This document shows, piece after piece, positions 51,034-60,232 of a stretch of 64,000 bases of DNA. The notes beneath the pieces are model-generated. The model searched no databases and was not told the DNA's origin. It was given only the letters and a program-made list of their open reading frames with translations. Source of the DNA: CAZBLK01 sp964492715 (GTDB lineage Bacteria > Bacillota > Clostridia > Lachnospirales > WRBF01). Positions within the stretch are counted from its first letter, which is position 1, and each line of letters begins with the position of its first letter. Where the stretch lies: the NCBI GenBank assembly GCA_964492715.1, contig CAZBLK010000013.1:8073-72072 (forward strand). The letters run 5' to 3'. Position numbers and translations under genes: made by a program.

Positions 51034-51816
51034 ATGCACACAAAAGCCATTACCGAACAAATTAGCGTTTTAATTGTAGACGATAACAAGGATTTATGCG
51101 AGTTTGTTACACAAAGTTTAGCAACAGGGGGCAGGTTTCAAGTTACAGGTGCAGCTCATGATGGCATAAGAGCACTTGAACTTCTTTCTATCTATGAACC
51201 AGAAGTGCTGCTCCTTGATATTGTTCTTCCATTTAGAGATGGTCTTTTTGTTTTGGAAGAAATAAAATCATTGAGGTTAAAAAACAAGCCAATTATTATT
51301 ATGCTAACATCTGTTAGCAACGAGCATGTTATGCAAAGAGCAATTGATTTAGGAGCTGACTTTTTTATAATTAAACCATTTGACATTAATTCACTTTCAA
51401 AAAGAATTGAAGAAGTTTACTTTGACAAAAAGAAGAATACACAAGTTACATATAATTTAAGCAATGAACAGTCGCAAAAGAAAAACTTGAACAAAACAAT
51501 AGAAGGATTTTTGCTGGAAAGTGGAATTAGTGTAAGCCTAAAAGGTAACGCTTATTTAAAAAGTGCAATTGTTTTTTGCTTGACGCATGAAGAAGCTTCT
51601 TTAGGGCTTACAAAGGTGGTTTACCCACAAGTAGCCAAAGAGTACAATACAGATGCGGCAAATGTAGAGCGTGCAATTAGACATGCAATACAATCGGCAT
51701 GGGAAAAAGGACGTATTCAAAAATTTTTTAACGAAAATAAAATTAAAATGGTTGACGAAAAAAGACCTAAAAGCGGTGACTTCATTAAAATTGCAATTAG
51801 TTACATAAGTGACTAG
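51034..51816 (+). CDS. spo0A: sporulation master regulator Spo0A
   Basis: Response regulator that, when phosphorylated, switches the cell to sporulation. The 260 residues hold a receiver domain (SVLIVDDNKDLCEFV; phospho-Asp in LLLDIVLP; Lys in IIKPFD) and the Spo0A DNA-binding domain (GNAYLKSAIVFCLTHEEASLGLTKVVYPQVAKEYNTDAANVERAIRHAIQSAW). That helix-turn-helix signature is specific. I choose ATG 51034; a TTG three codons upstream is possible. The usual upstream neighbour spoIVB is absent; instead there are repeats. A pspA remnant follows. Confidence 0.97.
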   Translation: MHTKAITEQISVLIVDDNKDLCEFVTQSLATGGRFQVTGAAHDGIRALELLSIYEPEVLLLDIVLPFRDGLFVLEEIKSLRLKNKPIIIMLTSVSNEHVMQRAIDLGADFFIIKPFDINSLSKRIEEVYFDKKKNTQVTYNLSNEQSQKKNLNKTIEGFLLESGISVSLKGNAYLKSAIVFCLTHEEASLGLTKVVYPQVAKEYNTDAANVERAIRHAIQSAWEKGRIQKFFNENKIKMVDEKRPKSGDFIKIAISYISD

Positions 51817-51843
51817 TGGCTGCAAAATTTTTAAATGTTTTGT

Positions 51844-52264
51844 TTTACAAGTGTAATTGCCGAAGAAAAAAGAGTAAAGCCCATGTTGGACGAAAACAAA
51901 GAGCAAGTTACAAAATACTCTGACCAATGCTCAAAATATGCGTGAAATGCACAACAAGCTTGTAAGGGACATTCAAGCTTTAGAGTCCCGAAAATCTTCT
52001 GTCAAAGCTAAAGTTTCAATTGCTAAAACACAGGATAAAATGAACAAAATTACAAGCGCTATAGATTCAAGTTCATCATCTATGCTGGCGTTTGACAGAA
52101 TGGAAGCTAAGGCAAGCAAAATGCTAGACGAAGCAAATGCAATGCCAGACTTAAATGAAAGGCCACGTGATAAGGTTGATGAACTAGAAGCTAAATATTC
52201 TGGAAATTCTTTTCAAGCTGTTGATGATGAACTGGCTGCACTTAAAGCTCAAATGGGATTGTAA
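51844..52264 (+). pseudogene. pspA/IM30-like gene remnant
   Basis: The sequence reads VIAEEKRVKPMLDENKEQVTKYSDQ in one frame, ends at TGA, and continues after a frame change as AQNMREMHNKLVRDIQALESRKSSVKAKVSIAKTQDKMNKI to SFQAVDDELAALKAQMGL. This is the middle and C-terminal coiled coil of a PspA/IM30 membrane-stress protein. The N-terminal half is missing and around 25-30 residues were lost at the junction. The C-terminal 108 codons form an intact frame from 51938, but no proper start or ribosome site precedes them. A terminator closes it. Confidence 0.75.
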
Positions 52265-52276
52265 ATTTTATACTTT

Positions 52277-52314
52277 TAAAACCGCTTTATGTGATAATGC
52301 AGGGCGGTTTTTTG
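52277..52314 (+). terminator. intrinsic terminator
   Basis: AAACCGC and GCGGTTT with a roughly 19-base loop, followed by TTTTTT. Confidence 0.85.
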
Positions 52315-52587
52315 TTGCAATAATTAATAAAGTTTTGTGCATAATAGATACAGGAAAATTTTTATTCGCTATTTTGTTCTTTCTTAAAAAGCCAGAGGTT
52401 TAGCGAATTACTTCATTTTTGAATTCTATCTCCTTTAAACTTAATTGTTAATTAAAGTCAAAAATCAATGTTAAAAATTAAAGTCAAAAATATTTGCATA
52501 AAAATACTTCTATTGTCAAATAATAGATACAGTAAAATTTGTGCTGAATAATTTTTACATTATACTTTTTTTAAAATAACCTGCCTA

Positions 52588-52705
52588 TATAGCAATTTGA
52601 GTATTTGTAGTCAACATTTTGCGATAAAAATGTCGAACGCTTCAACGATTTTTTATCAACGATTTTTTATCGCAAAATGTTGAACATCTTTATCAAATTG
52701 CGATA
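52588..52705. repeat. family B palindromic repeat with internal duplication
   Basis: TATAGCAATTTGAG to CAAATTGCGATA. CAACGATTTTTTAT occurs twice in a row inside it. First of three repeats in the 830-bp gap before spoVT; the part from 52315 to 52587 is AT-rich without recognisable content. Confidence 0.85.
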
Positions 52706-52732
52706 GTAATTCTGTAAATAATAATTTGCAAC

Positions 52733-52852
52733 TATAGCAATTCCAGAAAGTAATGAGAAAAAAATGATAGAAGCAAATTGTGTTTCACGAACCTTTCAAC
52801 GTGAAAATATGAAGTAGCTTATGCTTATATCGATTATTTAAGGATTGCTGTA
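52733..52852. repeat. variant family A repeat (A2 core)
   Basis: TATAGCAATTCCAGAAA to AAGGATTGCTGTA. The core has TGATAGAAGC, CGAACCTTTCAACGTGAAAATATG and GCTTATAT, shared with the element at 60686 but not with ordinary family A copies. Confidence 0.75.
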
Positions 52853-52910
52853 GATAATTTGGTTATACGTTATTTAATGGAATTGCTCTTGTTTGCCAAA
52901 ATTAGGCAAG

Positions 52911-53020
52911 TATAGCAATTTGAGTTTTTATAGTCACCAATTCATTTTGGGGCAAAAAATAATGCGATTCAACGATTTTTTGACGCAAAATGGTGAACAT
53001 GTTTATTCAAATTGCCGTAT
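52911..53020. repeat. family B palindromic repeat
   Basis: TATAGCAATTTGAG to CAAATTGCCGTA with CACCAATTCATTTTGGGGC and GACGCAAAATGGTGAAC in the core. It ends 80 bp before spoVT. Confidence 0.85.
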
Positions 53021-53100
53021 CAGCGTTTGAGAATTTATAAATGAAAACGCTGCATTAACTTAGAAAACAACTTGAATTGACATATTAAGGAGGAGTTTCA

Positions 53101-53646
53101 TTGAAGGCAACAGGCATTGTCAGAAGAATAGATGATTTGGGACGTGTAGTTATTCCCAAGGAAATAAGAAGAACTTTACGGATTAGAGAAGGTGACCCAC
53201 TCGAAATCTTTACCGATAGAGAAGGCGAAATTATATTAAAAAAATATTCACCGATAGGTGAGCTTGGGGCATTTGCAAAAGAGTATGCAGAAAGCCTTTC
53301 GCAAAACTCGGGGCATATAACGTGTATTGTTGACAAAGACCAAATTATTGCTGTTTCAGGCGGAGCAAAAAAAGACTTTATGGAAAAGCACATTTCTGCC
53401 GCTCTGGAAAAGGCAATTGCGTCACGTACAACAATTTCTGCATCACGGAACGAGCAAGGGTTTATACCAATTCTTGAAGATGATGATGTAGAAAGTTATA
53501 AGCATGAATTTATTTCGCCAATTATTTCAGAAGGTGATGTTTTGGGTGCTGTTGTTTTTTTGTCTAACGACAAAAAGATGGGAGAAATTGAAGGTAAGCT
53601 TGCAACTACTGCTGCTGGGTTTTTGGGCAAGCAAATGGAGCAATAA
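53101..53646 (+). CDS. spoVT: stage V sporulation regulator SpoVT
   Basis: Transcription factor of the late forespore and of growth-to-spore decisions. The 181 residues contain an AbrB-type swapped-hairpin domain (MKATGIVRRIDDLGRVVIPKEIRRTLRIREGDPLEIF) and a GAF-like C-terminal domain (about 60-178), the full SpoVT layout. TTG at 53101 follows AAGGAGGAG. It is a single gene with three repeats upstream and a strong terminator downstream. Confidence 0.95.
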   Translation: MKATGIVRRIDDLGRVVIPKEIRRTLRIREGDPLEIFTDREGEIILKKYSPIGELGAFAKEYAESLSQNSGHITCIVDKDQIIAVSGGAKKDFMEKHISAALEKAIASRTTISASRNEQGFIPILEDDDVESYKHEFISPIISEGDVLGAVVFLSNDKKMGEIEGKLATTAAGFLGKQMEQ

Positions 53647-53688
53647 TTTTTATAAATTATCAGACAAAATAAAGTGTGTAAGCATTTG

Positions 53689-53720
53689 AAAACCCCCCGA
53701 TTAATAATCGAGGGGTTTTA
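53689..53720. terminator. bidirectional terminator
   Basis: AAAACCCCCCGATT and AATCGAGGGGTTTT with a short loop, flanked by A and T runs, between converging genes. Confidence 0.85.
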
Positions 53721-53728
53721 TACACACC

Positions 53729-55033
53729 TTAATATTGTTTTATAAGGAAAAGTGGAGGGTCGCTACTTAATGATGACATAAGTTCTTCTGCTTCGGCATA
53801 AGTTTCAACCAAATTCATGTCCCAAGTATTTTCTGCTCTCAAATAATTACCCAAAAGCTTCTTGCCACTTTCAAATTCTAAATAAGCAAAGTCTACATTG
53901 CCAGAAACGAATGAAACTTCACCATCAGCTTCGCTTATAACATCAGTATTTTTCAAAATTTCAATAATGTTTGTAAAATCCTTTTGTATATACTTATTGT
54001 GGTAATACATACTGTAAGGCGGTAGCAACGCAATTGTAAAGTCAGCAAAGCTTTCCGTAATTATTTCTTTGTAGTTTTGAAGCTCCTCAAAGTCGGAAAG
54101 CTCAACAGACCATTTGCCGCTGTTGTTTACAACAACAAATTGCCTAATTTGGTCAGGGCTTCCTTTTGGCGAAACTACAGCAAATGCGTACTTGTCATTT
54201 GCCGACAAAAACCTGACGTCAACACCACTTGAAAGCTTTAAGTAGTCAACAATTGCTTTTTCAATTTTTTCAGACTTCTCGTTTGATTTTCCAAGCTTTA
54301 CAATGTCGCCGTGGCGAACGTCGTAACTTTTAAGAAGCTTAGAAAGCTTTTCTCTTGTTAAAATGCCGCACTTTCCGCTTGAAGAAGCAATAGCAAAGCC
54401 GTCATGCGTTTCGTATGCGGCAAACAGCGAAAAAGCATCTTTGCTTATATGCTCCTTGTCAAGCTCATCAAATTGCATTAAGTCTTCTGTTTTTAAATAA
54501 AGAATAAGTACATCTTCATCGCCGTACTTTTCTTCCATTTCAGTCAGCTCTAAAAAATCAATTGTTTTTACATAAGAATCAGCAGGAACGTTAAACAAAT
54601 AACCGTTTTGCGTAACAAAAACAATTGTGGGGCTGTATGTATCATAAAAATATTGGGCTGCTTCGGCAACGTTTGTAACCATACTCCATACATCATCTAT
54701 AGGCATTTCAAAGTTAGGGTTTGCAGACGGAACTTCTAATGAAGCGTTTGAACTAATAACTTCTTCATTTACAGGAGCTCCTGTTGGTTTTTCTGTTTCA
54801 TTAATTTCAGTTGGTTTTGTATTATTAGCTAATGATGTGGGCTGCTCGTTAAAAAAGCTTACAACATATTTGTCAGCATCAGTTGCAAAAAATGCTGCAA
54901 CAGCTACAACAATAACAGTGACCGACAAAACAATTGCAAGCTTTTTACTTTCACTTTTGCTTACATCATGTCCGCAATTAATACACTTTTTGGCGTCTTC
55001 TGCAATGGCTGTTTTGCAGTTTTTACAAATCAT
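53729..55033 (-). CDS. zinc-ribbon membrane protein with large extracellular domain
   Basis: 434 residues: an N-terminal zinc ribbon (CKNCKTAIAEDAKKCINCG), a basic stretch, one membrane helix (about 31-50), a Thr/Asn/Glu-rich linker and a large outside region of about 330 residues. The outside part has alternating strands and helices but no family I recognise. The ribbon-helix-linker layout recalls YvbJ/TcaA-type membrane sensors. AGGAT precedes the ATG. It stands alone between two terminators. Confidence 0.75.
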   Translation of the reverse strand: MICKNCKTAIAEDAKKCINCGHDVSKSESKKLAIVLSVTVIVVAVAAFFATDADKYVVSFFNEQPTSLANNTKPTEINETEKPTGAPVNEEVISSNASLEVPSANPNFEMPIDDVWSMVTNVAEAAQYFYDTYSPTIVFVTQNGYLFNVPADSYVKTIDFLELTEMEEKYGDEDVLILYLKTEDLMQFDELDKEHISKDAFSLFAAYETHDGFAIASSSGKCGILTREKLSKLLKSYDVRHGDIVKLGKSNEKSEKIEKAIVDYLKLSSGVDVRFLSANDKYAFAVVSPKGSPDQIRQFVVVNNSGKWSVELSDFEELQNYKEIITESFADFTIALLPPYSMYYHNKYIQKDFTNIIEILKNTDVISEADGEVSFVSGNVDFAYLEFESGKKLLGNYLRAENTWDMNLVETYAEAEELMSSLSSDPPLFLIKQY

Positions 55034-55278
55034 TTTTATCCTCCGTTTTCAAACGGCTTTTGCCGCTTTGCTATAGTATACATTTTAGTTGGCTTATGTA
55101 GGTAAGTGCAGCTAAAAAGTGGAATTACTATAAGTTGATTTTGTATTATAACATTTATTTTAACAATTGTAAACTCCTGATTAGTGTGGTATAATACTAT
55201 ATAATAACAAACGCTTTTAAAACGAAATGGTTGCAGCACTAAGTGAAGTATTGTACAAAAAATTTGGGAGGGTCTTAA

Positions 55279-55686
55279 ATGGACGCAAGAAATGAAATTA
55301 TCCATATTGAGCAAGATAATACATTAAGTTTTGGTGAATATACAACAAAAGATAAAAAGAAGTTAGAAGTTGAAGTTGGCGGACATATTTATAAAATAAA
55401 AACGCATGACCAATTGACAAGGCTTGAAAAAAATGGGAATCTTCTTTTTGAAGCTGTTCCTGGTGTATTAGTTAAAAATTTTAATTTGAATGAGCATGAG
55501 CTTACATTTAATGCCGAAGGGTTTAGTGACACACAAATAACACTTGAGCTTGAACCAGAGTCAGAATATAAAATATATATTGATAATTCAAGTATTGGAA
55601 GCATGAAGTCTAACTTGTCTGGCAAAATAAACTTTAGCCTTGAGCTGAACGAAAAGGCTAAAGCTGTAAAAGTTGAAAAGGCTTAA
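55279..55686 (+). CDS. conserved hypothetical, 135 residues
   Basis: A soluble beta-rich protein: IIHIEQDNTLSFGEYTTKDKKKLE, GGHIYKIKTHDQLTRLEKNGNLLFEAVPGVLVKNF, ITLELEPESEYKIYIDNSSIGSMKSNLSGKINFSLEL. Homologues in Lachnospiraceae carry the label endosialidase in some databases, as I recall; nothing here supports that enzyme, and the size is far too small. TGGGAGGG precedes the ATG and a terminator follows, so it is a proper single-gene unit. Function unknown. Confidence 0.75.
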   Translation: MDARNEIIHIEQDNTLSFGEYTTKDKKKLEVEVGGHIYKIKTHDQLTRLEKNGNLLFEAVPGVLVKNFNLNEHELTFNAEGFSDTQITLELEPESEYKIYIDNSSIGSMKSNLSGKINFSLELNEKAKAVKVEKA

Positions 55687-55725
55687 TTTATTATAGTTTA
55701 TTAAGGTTTATAATTTGGTTTTTAC

Positions 55726-55764
55726 CAAGCCTTGACATTTAAGGTGTCAAGGCTTGTATTCTTT
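55726..55764 (+). terminator. intrinsic terminator
   Basis: CAAGCCTTGACA and TGTCAAGGCTTG form a perfect 12-bp stem with a 7-base loop, followed by TATTCTTT. Confidence 0.85.
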
Positions 55765-55802
55765 AAAAGTGTATTAATGACAAAACAAATGGTGATATAT
55801 CG

Positions 55803-57167
55803 ATGGCAAAAGTTAAAACTGTTTTTATATGTGCATCATGCGGTTACAAGGCAACTAGGTGGCTAGGGCGCTGCCCCGACTGCCAAAGCTTTAACACAAT
55901 GTCAGAGGAAGTTGTTTCGGCAAGCAGCGGAAACAGCAGTGCTTCAAAAACTGTGACGGTTTCTTCTCTTGCAACTCTAAATGAAATTCAAGCCGTTACA
56001 TACGACAGAATACCAACAAATATTGCAGAGTTTGACAGAGTTTTAAGCGGTGGAATTGTAGAAGGCTCTTTAATTTTGTTAGGTGGTGAGCCTGGGGTTG
56101 GAAAGTCTACGCTTCTTTTGCAAATTTGTCAAAACGTGTGTTTAAGCGGTAATACAGTTCTTTATGTTTCGGGCGAGGAATCTGCAATGCAAATTAAGCT
56201 TCGTGCCGAAAGGCTTAACGTCACTTCAGAAAAGCTTTACATACTTTCGGAAACCAGCGCTGACATTATTGAGCAAACAATAAAAAAGCTTACCCCAAAT
56301 TTAATTATAATTGACTCTATCCAAACTATGTTTTGTGAAGGGCTTGCAAGCTCGCCCGGAAGTGTTTCACAGGTTAGGGAATGTACAGGGCTTTTTATGA
56401 AGATTGCAAAAGGAATGAGTATACCAATAATAATTGTAGGGCACGTTACGAAGGAAGGGGCAATTGCTGGCCCTAAAATTTTAGAGCACATTGTTGACAC
56501 AGTTTTATACTTTGAAGGCGAACGCAAGGAAATGTATAGAATTATTCGTGCTGTAAAAAATCGCTTTGGCTCGACAAACGAAATTGGTGTTTTTGAAATG
56601 CAGGAAGCAGGGCTTTCAGAAATTAAAAACCCCTCGGAATTTATGCTTTTTGGGCGGCCAATAAACGTTTCTGGTTCAATTGTAACGTGTGCAGTTGAAG
56701 GCACACGCCCAATTCTTGCAGAGGTACAAGCTTTGGTTACTCCAACAGGCTACGGCATGGCCAGGCGAATGGCAACAGGCGTTGACCTAAACCGTGTAAC
56801 TATGCTTATTGCAGTTTTGGAAAAGAAATTAAAAATGGCTTTGGGCAACTACGACAGCTATGTAAACATTGCTGGAGGAATGAAAATAATAGAGCCCGCT
56901 CTTGATGCGGCTGTAGTTTCGGTAATTGCTTCAAGCTTTAAAAACAAAGCAATAGACCCTTACACAATGGTTTTTGGTGAGGTTGGGCTTGCTGGTGAAA
57001 TTCGTGCTGTTACTATGCCACAAGCCAGAGTTTTGGAAGCCGAAAAGCTGGGCTTTAAACATTGCGTTTTGCCAAGCGCAAACATAAAAGGGCTTAAACG
57101 CCCTGAAAGCATGAGGGTTTTTGGCGTTGGAAACGTAGCAGAGCTTTTAGATTGTGTTATGGGGTGA
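55803..57167 (+). CDS. radA: DNA repair protein RadA (Sms)
   Basis: RecA-like ATPase and helicase that drives branch migration in recombination and repair. 454 residues: N-terminal zinc finger (CASCGYKATRWLGRCPDC), Walker A (GGEPGVGKSTLLLQ), Walker B (LIIIDSIQTM), the RadA-specific KNRFGS motif and a Lon-like C-terminal domain (SVIASSFKNKAIDPYTMVFGEVGLAGEIRAV). Length is standard. A GGTGATATATCG stretch precedes the ATG. The next gene starts 5 bases after its stop. Confidence 0.97.
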   Translation: MAKVKTVFICASCGYKATRWLGRCPDCQSFNTMSEEVVSASSGNSSASKTVTVSSLATLNEIQAVTYDRIPTNIAEFDRVLSGGIVEGSLILLGGEPGVGKSTLLLQICQNVCLSGNTVLYVSGEESAMQIKLRAERLNVTSEKLYILSETSADIIEQTIKKLTPNLIIIDSIQTMFCEGLASSPGSVSQVRECTGLFMKIAKGMSIPIIIVGHVTKEGAIAGPKILEHIVDTVLYFEGERKEMYRIIRAVKNRFGSTNEIGVFEMQEAGLSEIKNPSEFMLFGRPINVSGSIVTCAVEGTRPILAEVQALVTPTGYGMARRMATGVDLNRVTMLIAVLEKKLKMALGNYDSYVNIAGGMKIIEPALDAAVVSVIASSFKNKAIDPYTMVFGEVGLAGEIRAVTMPQARVLEAEKLGFKHCVLPSANIKGLKRPESMRVFGVGNVAELLDCVMG

Positions 57168-57172
57168 AGTTT

Positions 57173-57781
57173 ATGAATGAAATGTTTTGTATATTAGTTT
57201 CTGGTGTTCCAGCATCTGGTAAAACTAGGTTTGCTAGTTTTTTAAGCAAAAAGCTTGCTATGCCTATGATGTCTAAAGATATTATAAAGGAAAAGCTGTT
57301 TGACACTGTTGGGTTTAATTCTCGTGATGAAAAGGTTAAGCTTGGTGTTGGCAGTATGGAAATTTTATATTACTTTGCAGAGCAAATGATGTGCATTGGA
57401 AAGCCATTTATTTTGGAAAATAACTTTGAAAATGCTTCTGTAAAAGGAATTGAGGAGCTGTTAAACAAGTATAATTATACACCTGTTAACGTTTGTTTAA
57501 CTGGAGATTTAGAAGCTATTTATGCTAGGTTTGCAGAGAGGGAAACTTCACCATTTAGGCACAGGGGTCATGTTGTTAACACTAATTACCCAGAGGTTGA
57601 GACTGAAAAACAACAAGTTCCTTGTGTTTCGTTTCACGACTTTGTAACTGGTGTTAAAGAAAGAGGAATGGCCGATTTTTGCATTGGTGATATAATAATA
57701 GATGTAGACGTAACAGATTTTAGCAGCATAAATTATGAATTAATAGTAAATGAGATTCAAGGAATTTTAAAGCATATTTGA
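57173..57781 (+). CDS. P-loop kinase-like protein
   Basis: A 202-residue AAA_33/zeta-toxin-like kinase. Walker A is ILVSGVPASGKTRFASFL near the N-terminus, then MMSKDIIKEKLFD, a typical acceptor-side helix, and ARFAERETSPFRHRGH in the lid region. GGGGTGAAG precedes ATG 57173; an upstream in-frame start lies inside radA. Members phosphorylate small molecules or sugars, but this one's substrate cannot be read. It follows radA by 5 bases and probably shares its transcript. Confidence 0.8.
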   Translation: MNEMFCILVSGVPASGKTRFASFLSKKLAMPMMSKDIIKEKLFDTVGFNSRDEKVKLGVGSMEILYYFAEQMMCIGKPFILENNFENASVKGIEELLNKYNYTPVNVCLTGDLEAIYARFAERETSPFRHRGHVVNTNYPEVETEKQQVPCVSFHDFVTGVKERGMADFCIGDIIIDVDVTDFSSINYELIVNEIQGILKHI

Positions 57782-57808
57782 CTATGCACACAAGAGTAGG
57801 GGGAAAAC

Positions 57809-58480
57809 ATGCCTTTTCCAATGACACACCTCATAATTGCATATGAGGTTGCAGGCAAAACAGATGCCATAAAAAACAAAAGCGACTTTTTGCTTGGGTC
57901 AATAGCACCCGACTGTGTTCATTTTCGTGCCAATTATGACAGTGACATGAAAAAAGCTTCGCACCTTTGTGTTGGAGAACAAAAGTGGGGGAGAATTACA
58001 AACAACGACGAGTGGTTTGAAAATATAATGAAGTATTTGGACACAAGCAAAAATGCTGAAAATATAGACTTTGTATATGGTTACATAGCCCACATTTTGA
58101 CAGATATGCAAAACAGTATTAAAATTTGGACACCGTTTAGGCTAAAAACTGAAAATGACATTAGCGTAGGCGTTTCAAGCCAAGACTTATTGGGGTTGTA
58201 CCACAAGGAATTTTATGGTGTTGACTACGCTATGTATTTGAACTACAAAAATACTGAGGAAATTTGGGCTTTGCTTGAAAAGTCAAATAGCTATAGTTTG
58301 TATGAGGTTGCTCATAAAAAAGAAGTTGAGGAAATAAAAACCTCAATTCTTCATGAGCAGTTTAATAATAGAAGTGAAGAAGATATCTCAAAAAACATTT
58401 GGGTAACGTTGGATTGTTTTAACAAGTTTGTTGAGGACACAACAGAGTATTTGACAGAGCTTTTGTTTAGCCCAAAGTAA
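57809..58480 (+). CDS. zinc-dependent phospholipase C-like protein
   Basis: 223 residues resembling the PF00882 zinc-dependent phospholipase C family: PMTHLIIAYEV (first His), LLGSIAPDCVHFR (Asp and His) and YGYIAHILTDM (His and Asp), spaced as expected for a trinuclear zinc site. There is no signal peptide, so it is cytoplasmic, unlike the secreted toxins. The substrate is unknown. AGGGGGAAAAC precedes the ATG. Confidence 0.75.
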   Translation: MPFPMTHLIIAYEVAGKTDAIKNKSDFLLGSIAPDCVHFRANYDSDMKKASHLCVGEQKWGRITNNDEWFENIMKYLDTSKNAENIDFVYGYIAHILTDMQNSIKIWTPFRLKTENDISVGVSSQDLLGLYHKEFYGVDYAMYLNYKNTEEIWALLEKSNSYSLYEVAHKKEVEEIKTSILHEQFNNRSEEDISKNIWVTLDCFNKFVEDTTEYLTELLFSPK

Positions 58481-58489
58481 CCTGACTAA

Positions 58490-58522
58490 AAGAAAATTCC
58501 CCTCGCCGCAACGAGGGGAACA
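58490..58522 (-). terminator. terminator of metG
   Basis: TTCCCCTCG and CGAGGGGAA pair around 6 bases. On the minus strand it is followed by TTTTCTTTT. Confidence 0.75.
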
Positions 58523-58575
58523 TAAACTTTAATATTCTAGGGGCGTTGGTAAATTATGGGTTAACAAAACACCAC

Positions 58576-60201
58576 CTAAATTAAGTTTAACTTTTCAACT
58601 TCATCATCAATAACTTTTTTATCAATTCTTTCAAAAAGAATTTCTGGCTGGGGAATTTTATATCCGACTTCTACAAACTGCGGCTTCCACAATTCATAAT
58701 TTAACTGTAGCCATTCGCAAATTTTAAAAGATGAAAATGGCAAAAACGGATTTAGCAAAACTGCAAGGTTTGCAACAATTTGTACGCAATTAAACAACGT
58801 GTTTTCACAAGCTTTTACATCAGAGTTTCTTGTATCCCAAGGTTTTTCACTGTCAAAATATTTGTTAGAATACCGAACAAACTCAAAAATTTCATCAAGT
58901 GCATCTTTAAAGCAGCCCTGTTCAATTTTGCTGGCGGCACTTTCGTATAATTCGGTAATCTTGTTTGAAATTTCATTGTTTAATGTTCCGCTTGGAACAA
59001 AGCCTTCAAAATATTTTGCAATAAAAGCCAAATTTCGGTTTGCAAAGTTTCCGTATGCTCCAAGCAACTCACCATTGTGGCTGTTTACAAACTCTCTCCA
59101 CGAAAAATCAGTATCTCTTTTTTCTGGTCCGTTTGTAATTAAAAAATATCTAATTGAGTCTGGGTTATATTTATCTACAATGTCCTTTATCCAAATGGCA
59201 TAATTTTGACTTGTCGATATTTTTTTGCCCTCAAGTGTCAAATATTCGCTAGATATTATTTCGTCTGGCAAGTGCCAGCTTTTTCCGTTTGCTAAAAGAA
59301 GAGCTGGAAGAATTATTGTGTGAAAAGGAATGTTATCCTTTCCGTGAACGTAGTAGTGCTTTGCGTTTTCGCCCCATAGCTCGTCAAAGCTTTCATGTCG
59401 GCTTTGGGTAGCGATGAAGCTCATTGATAAATAGCCAAGCACGTTTTCAGCCCAAATGTATATTTTTTTGTCTTCGTAACCAGCTTTTGGGACGTCAACT
59501 CCCCAGTCAAGCGCACGAGTAATTGCCCTGTCACGTAGCCCTTCATCTATATACCTATTTGAAAATGCAATCGCATTTTTGCGCCAGTTCAAGTGGGAAT
59601 TAACAAACTCCTTTAAAGCATTTTCAAGCTTTGATATAGCAATGAACAAATGTGTAGTTTCTTTAAAGGTTGGTGGTTGCTGACAAATAGAGCATTTTGG
59701 TGCTAAAAGGTTTTCTGGTTCAAGCACGTTTCCGCAAAAATCACACTGGTCGCCACGAGCGTTTTGCCCGCAATTTGGGCAAGTACCAACAACAAACCTG
59801 TCTGCTAAAAATGTTTTACAGCTTTCACAATAAACTTGTGGTGTACTTTTTTCATAAATAAAGTCACTATTGTACATTTCTTTATGAAAAGTTTTTACAA
59901 ATTCCTTATGTTCATCCGACGAAGTATAGCCGTAATAATCGTATGAAAAGCCAAGCTTTTGAAAGCATTGTACAAACTCTTTATGATAAATTTTGCTAAT
60001 TTCCTGTGGTGTCTTTTTTTCCTGTTTTGCACGGATAGAAACAGGTGTTCCATGACAGTCGCTGCCAGAAACAAAATACACGTCGTCGCCTTTGCTGCGG
60101 TGATACCTTGCAAGTACATCACCAGGTAGTAGGGCGGCAATATGACCAATGTGCAGTGAACCATTTGCATATGGCCATGCACTTCCTATTAATATTTTCA
60201 T
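58576..60201 (-). CDS. metG: methionyl-tRNA synthetase
   Basis: Charges tRNA-Met. The 541 residues start with the class I HIGH site (GSLHIGHIAALLPGD). Paired zinc knuckles follow (CESCKTF, CPNCG, CDFCG, CSICQ), then the KMSKS equivalent KISTSQNYAIW and the anticodon-binding helices. It lacks the C-terminal EMAP-like domain, as in the shorter MetG type. Codon 1 at 60201 follows GAGGTT. A Met-type T-box leader lies upstream, with a family B repeat between its terminator and the gene. Confidence 0.96.
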   Translation of the reverse strand: MKILIGSAWPYANGSLHIGHIAALLPGDVLARYHRSKGDDVYFVSGSDCHGTPVSIRAKQEKKTPQEISKIYHKEFVQCFQKLGFSYDYYGYTSSDEHKEFVKTFHKEMYNSDFIYEKSTPQVYCESCKTFLADRFVVGTCPNCGQNARGDQCDFCGNVLEPENLLAPKCSICQQPPTFKETTHLFIAISKLENALKEFVNSHLNWRKNAIAFSNRYIDEGLRDRAITRALDWGVDVPKAGYEDKKIYIWAENVLGYLSMSFIATQSRHESFDELWGENAKHYYVHGKDNIPFHTIILPALLLANGKSWHLPDEIISSEYLTLEGKKISTSQNYAIWIKDIVDKYNPDSIRYFLITNGPEKRDTDFSWREFVNSHNGELLGAYGNFANRNLAFIAKYFEGFVPSGTLNNEISNKITELYESAASKIEQGCFKDALDEIFEFVRYSNKYFDSEKPWDTRNSDVKACENTLFNCVQIVANLAVLLNPFLPFSSFKICEWLQLNYELWKPQFVEVGYKIPQPEILFERIDKKVIDDEVEKLNLI

Positions 60202-60232
60202 TTTAAAACCTCATTTCTTTGGAATGGTATTA

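Noticed and set aside
55279..55686. Endosialidase annotation
   Set aside because: At 135 residues and without sialidase motifs the label cannot be supported from sequence.
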